Shown here: piece after piece, positions 60,401 through 64,000 of the stretch
How positions within the stretch are numbered: the stretch's first letter is position 1
How the letters are laid out: each line of letters opens with the position of its first letter
NCBI RefSeq assembly: GCF_028858725.1
Contig: NC_084763.1
Coordinates: 248,001 to 312,000 of the forward strand
DNA from: Colius striatus
Taxonomy: Eukaryota > Chordata > Aves > Coliiformes > Coliidae
Length of the DNA: 64,000 bases
Direction of reading: 5' to 3'
Position numbers and translations under genes: made by a program
Notes under the pieces: model-generated
Told to the model about the DNA's origin: nothing
What the model saw: the letters and a program-made list of their open reading frames with translations, nothing else
The model's database searches: none

Positions 60401-63400
60401 ATCTTGTTACACCCAAATTTTCAGATTTACAGCTCTACAGGAACACTGTTTCAAAGGGATTAATCACAGAATCATTTTGGTTAGAAAAGCCCTTTAAGCT
60501 CCCTTCACCCTGCCAAGCCCACCACTAACCTGTGGCCCTCAGCACCACAGCTTTGGGATCCCTTCAGGGGTGGTGACTCCCCCAGCTCCCTGGGCAGCCT
60601 GGCACAGGAGCTGACAGCCTCTCCCAGTAAAAATGTTCTTCCTATCCTTCTTATCCCACTATCCTACTGTTATCTCATCCTATTCACTACTTAGGAGAAG
60701 AGACAGACCCCCACCACATTACAACCTCCTTGTCAGAGTTGTATAGAGTGATCATGCTTCTCCTGAGCCTCCTCTTCTCCTTATCAGAGCAAAAGTCAAC
60801 CAAACTGTGTCTGTGGTATCCGAATCTTCCTGAAATGCAGTAAGAAGTCGCATTTGCTTCCAGAAAAAAATCTCTTTGTTCTTGAAGAAAAACCCCTCCA
60901 TATTCAGCAATGATTCGCAAAGAAATGATTCTTTTTTTGCCCCTATCTGGAACAGGCAGTAGACGAGGAGTCCAAACTCTTTATAACCCACTAATCTAAC
61001 ACACAGATGAAAAGGTCTAAATGCTACTCCAAATCCAAGCAGGCCATTAAAACCTGTCCCCACAGCTTCATAGGTCTGGCCACTTCGGCTTCTCAGCCCT
61101 TTTATGCTGTGCCAAGCACAGGCAGCAACCCTGCTGTAAAACCCAAATCGGCATCTGCAGACCTGTGCAGAGGGAGGTGCTATAATGATGGCTCAGGCCC
61201 CAGCCCCAAGCGCTACTGGACTAACCAAAACTCATGGAGTAACTACGTGACAAAGACATTTGAAATTACTCTGCTGCTACGTGTAACTAAAATTCCATTT
61301 TCAACTAAAACATTTAGCCCAAAAACTAATTTAACTAAATTTACTTCAGTTTGAAATACTGAATATCATTAAAACTCCATTTTTAACTGCAGTTTAGTTA
61401 AAAACTTCATTTAAATGTAAAATTAACTCCAAGTCACGTACCAAAATCTTCCTGTGCAGTGGAAACAACAAGAGGTTCTGTACTGTACTGTTAGTACACA
61501 CAAAGAAGATGCATGAGGATTTGGACAAGCTGTGTTCCCTTTATCACTTCACAACTGATTTCAGATGGACTGGGTTTGCTCTCCCACAGAGTATCACAGA
61601 GTGAATGTGAACATCTGGAACAGTTCAATGCTTTAAAAAGTTATTTTTTAATAAAGTATGCAAAAAGGATTTCTTCCTCTCCCCATTGTCTGCAGAGACA
61701 CTGTAGCGTGATTTATGAGACTGTAATTTGGACCATCTTCAAAGATCTATCTTTGATAGAGGAATGATCTCTGAAGACGTTCCAGACACTTGCAATCAGA
61801 TGTTTAACCACATCATTTTTATTCATTTTGCATATGTTGGTATTCTTTTGAGGGAGGGAAGATGTCTTTGTTTGTTGCTCAACTCTTCACTGAGCTGATA
61901 AACTACATAAACTGCACACAAAACGGAATGCCGTGTTAATGTGCATCTGTGTTGTCCCCACCACTCTGGGTGATCGAAAGATGTTTTAAGATTATCTTTT
62001 CCAACACAGTAACTCATGCATGAAGAAGAATTACAATTATCTGAGAGCAAGAATGTAATTTCAACCTCATGGCACACGGAGTCCCTAATTTCCTTGTTGC
62101 TGGCTGATTTTCATAGACACACGTCTTTTGGTCAAAGCAATGGAAACAGGTCACCCTCAAATGTTGAATGCATGTGTTCATGTGTTTTGCCTTAGTTTTA
62201 TCATGTAATTCTTCAACTGCTTCTAAACTTGTTGTAAATATGCGAATTGTAACATTTTCAGGGTGCAAAGGAAAGTGGCAAGGATGAGACACGGGTGACA
62301 GTAACAGCAGGTTCTGCTGAAAATGGGTAAAAGCCTTTCTGTTCTCTACCTTTATCAACAGATCGCTGCTTTTACAGTTTTCAAGGCAGAAGCAAAACAG
62401 TGTTTTAACTTTCCTTCTCTACCCAGTAAGCATAAGCTTTGTGATAAAAGATGACTGGTTTGAGGTACTAAGTCCTACAACTGATCTTCAACAGTAGGCT
62501 GAGGTCACGTGTTATTAGGTGTGAAAGAATCTACACAGAGTGAAGTAAAGGGAGAACACAAGGCCTGCACAGAAAAGCTTACACATGCATCAAGATGTCC
62601 TTAGGCTCTCAACTTTCCTGTTACTTAAGAACTACTGCAGCACTGTGTTACAGGTAAACAGCAGTTCCATTTACTACCAGAAACTCATCTCTGTGTCACT
62701 CAGCTCACATAGAAGAAAATAAAAGACAGAAAATCTTTCACACACGTTGCACTGCTTGACCTCTGGTAAGTGCCATACATAGCACTGAAGATCATCAGCC
62801 ACCATTCTACATGGCTCATAAAAACATCTCCAAGCAAAAATAAAGTCAAGGATCACTGTTCTCAAAACCACTGAGCACTGAACATCATTTCAGACAGAAC
62901 CCTGAACTCTGCTACATGGGCAGTCAGTAGTTTGTGCTACGATAACCTGTGTTGATGGTACATGTGGATAAAAACCTCTAGGAAAAAGCATGAAAGGAGA
63001 GGTGGTTGCCCATCTGTCAGTCAGTGCAGCAACACACAAACAAGTAAGAAGTAAGACAAACAAAGAAGTAAGAATGCATCATCACTTACATCCCAGCTGA
63101 CACATACACGTTTCATTCTTCAGCTCCTTCTTCCAGATTTGCAGGGCATTGGAAATAGGCATATGCCTTCAAAAGACATATATTTTCTGCTCACTCATGT
63201 AGGAAACCAGATAACCTCCCCATCCTCTTGTAATCTCACCCTAAAGCGAGGCACATGCACAATGCATCATGTCAGTCTCATTCTTCTCCAGGACTATCTG
63301 CTCCCACTCACTCAGAATACCTCAGCTCTCCATCCAGCCTTGCCCAGAGCCACTCAGCTCTGAGCTGCCAACTCACCTCCCATCACAGGCCAAGCCATTC

Positions 63401-64000
63401 TCCTGATAGACTTGTCAGGTCAAGGACTGCCACAGGGTACAGAGCTCCCTCTAAAACCTGACTCTAAGGCCAACCATCAGTGAGCAACTGCTGTGTTCTG
63501 GTTATCCTTTACTCATGGCTACTTCTTCATCTCCAGGGCAGCCAGCATTTCTGTGTATTATTAACTACACCTCCCGTTGCTGTAATTTCAACAGCTTGGA
63601 GAATCTCCTGCTTCTTCTAATTCTGTGAGTCTATTCCAAGGTAAGGTAAACCACATCCAGCAGGTCTGTGCTCTGTTACCACAAACCTGCAATGAACAAC
63701 ACCACATTGTTGTTTCAAGTGACTGTTTAGCTTATAAGGTCTTCCCTTCTTTTGAGTACAGCTCATGTTTACAGACCTTCGCTGTAATGAAGGTGCATGC
63801 ATGTGCTGGGATGGGAGTCTGACCAAGCGGGCGCTGCAGCTGTGCCCCATGAAGCAAAAGCAATGCTCAAGTCTGAAGAGGAACTTTCCATGACATTATA
63901 CATTAGTTTGTTCCCACACATGCAGGAAAAGACTTCTGACTTTAACCAAGCACAGTAAGTCATGCTTTTATCAGATTTTTTAAAACTGTTTTAGGCTTAC
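57476..64000 (-). other. Upstream TNS3 intron (continues past the window)
   Basis: No exon with tensin similarity was found in these 6.5 kb, so the large central exon must lie above 64000. One CR1 (60463-60790) is present; otherwise it is AT-rich unique sequence. Confidence 0.75.
60463..60790 (-). mobile_element. CR1 3' fragment in upstream TNS3 intron
   Basis: TCACAGAATCATTTTGGTTA, CCTGCCAAGCCCACCACTAA, CTCCCAGCTCCCTGGGCAGC-like runs and CATGCTTCTCCTGAGCCTCC are a reverse CR1 3' end. Confidence 0.9.

Noticed and set aside
1..64000. CRISPR arrays, operons, toxin or phage systems
   Set aside because: No regularly spaced repeats, Shine-Dalgarno-spaced genes or phage proteins; every sign is avian nuclear DNA.
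57476..64000. Search for the large central TNS3 exon or the C2/phosphatase-like exons
   Set aside because: No minus-strand frame here resembles tensin; these exons must lie outside the window.

Overview
This is a vertebrate nuclear window, almost certainly from a bird. The signs are many truncated CR1 retroposons, mostly reverse-oriented 3' ends carrying the AGAATCATNNAATCNTTTTGGTTGG-type signature, together with avian ERVL-type solo LTRs and modest intron sizes. There is no prokaryotic gene organisation. The species cannot be fixed from the sequence alone.

The only protein-coding gene I can support is the 3' half of tensin-3 (TNS3) on the minus strand. Fourteen coding exons between 57475 and 20340 were assembled by hand. 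All have GT/AG boundaries and compatible phases, and together they encode the last 684 residues. These are part of the disordered Ser/Pro-rich linker, the complete SH2 domain and the complete C-terminal PTB domain. The protein ends ...[11 protein letters not shown], which is TNS3-like and unlike TNS1. The N-terminal phosphatase-like/C2 exons and the large central exon lie beyond base 64000. A 3' UTR follows below 20340, with minus-strand AATAAA signals at about 19361, 17387 and 17188.

Layout. 1-17 kb is intergenic sequence downstream of TNS3. It holds a CR1 reverse-transcriptase remnant (about 2.93-3.39 kb), an LTR-like element (about 9.93-10.32 kb) next to a small CpG-rich block (10.43-10.66 kb), an ERVL-type LTR (about 12.99-13.47 kb) and a composite CR1 (15.00-15.63 kb). 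17.2-20.34 kb is the 3' UTR. 20.34-37.64 kb holds eleven coding exons. 37.64-56.67 kb is one 19-kb intron. 56.67-57.48 kb holds three clustered exons. 57.48-64 kb is the start of another long intron.

The most interesting signal is inside the 19-kb intron. A strong CpG island at about 46.38-46.94 kb contains, on the TNS3 strand, a good-context ATG that encodes MAAA and then meets a consensus splice donor (GCAG|GTACGG). The donor phase equals that of the normal upstream exon, so splicing to the exon at 37637 is in frame and would give a 562-residue SH2-PTB short tensin-3 resembling tensin-4/cten. A solo-LTR-like element in the same orientation abuts the upstream edge of this island. I found no RNA genes, CRISPR arrays or novel multi-gene systems.
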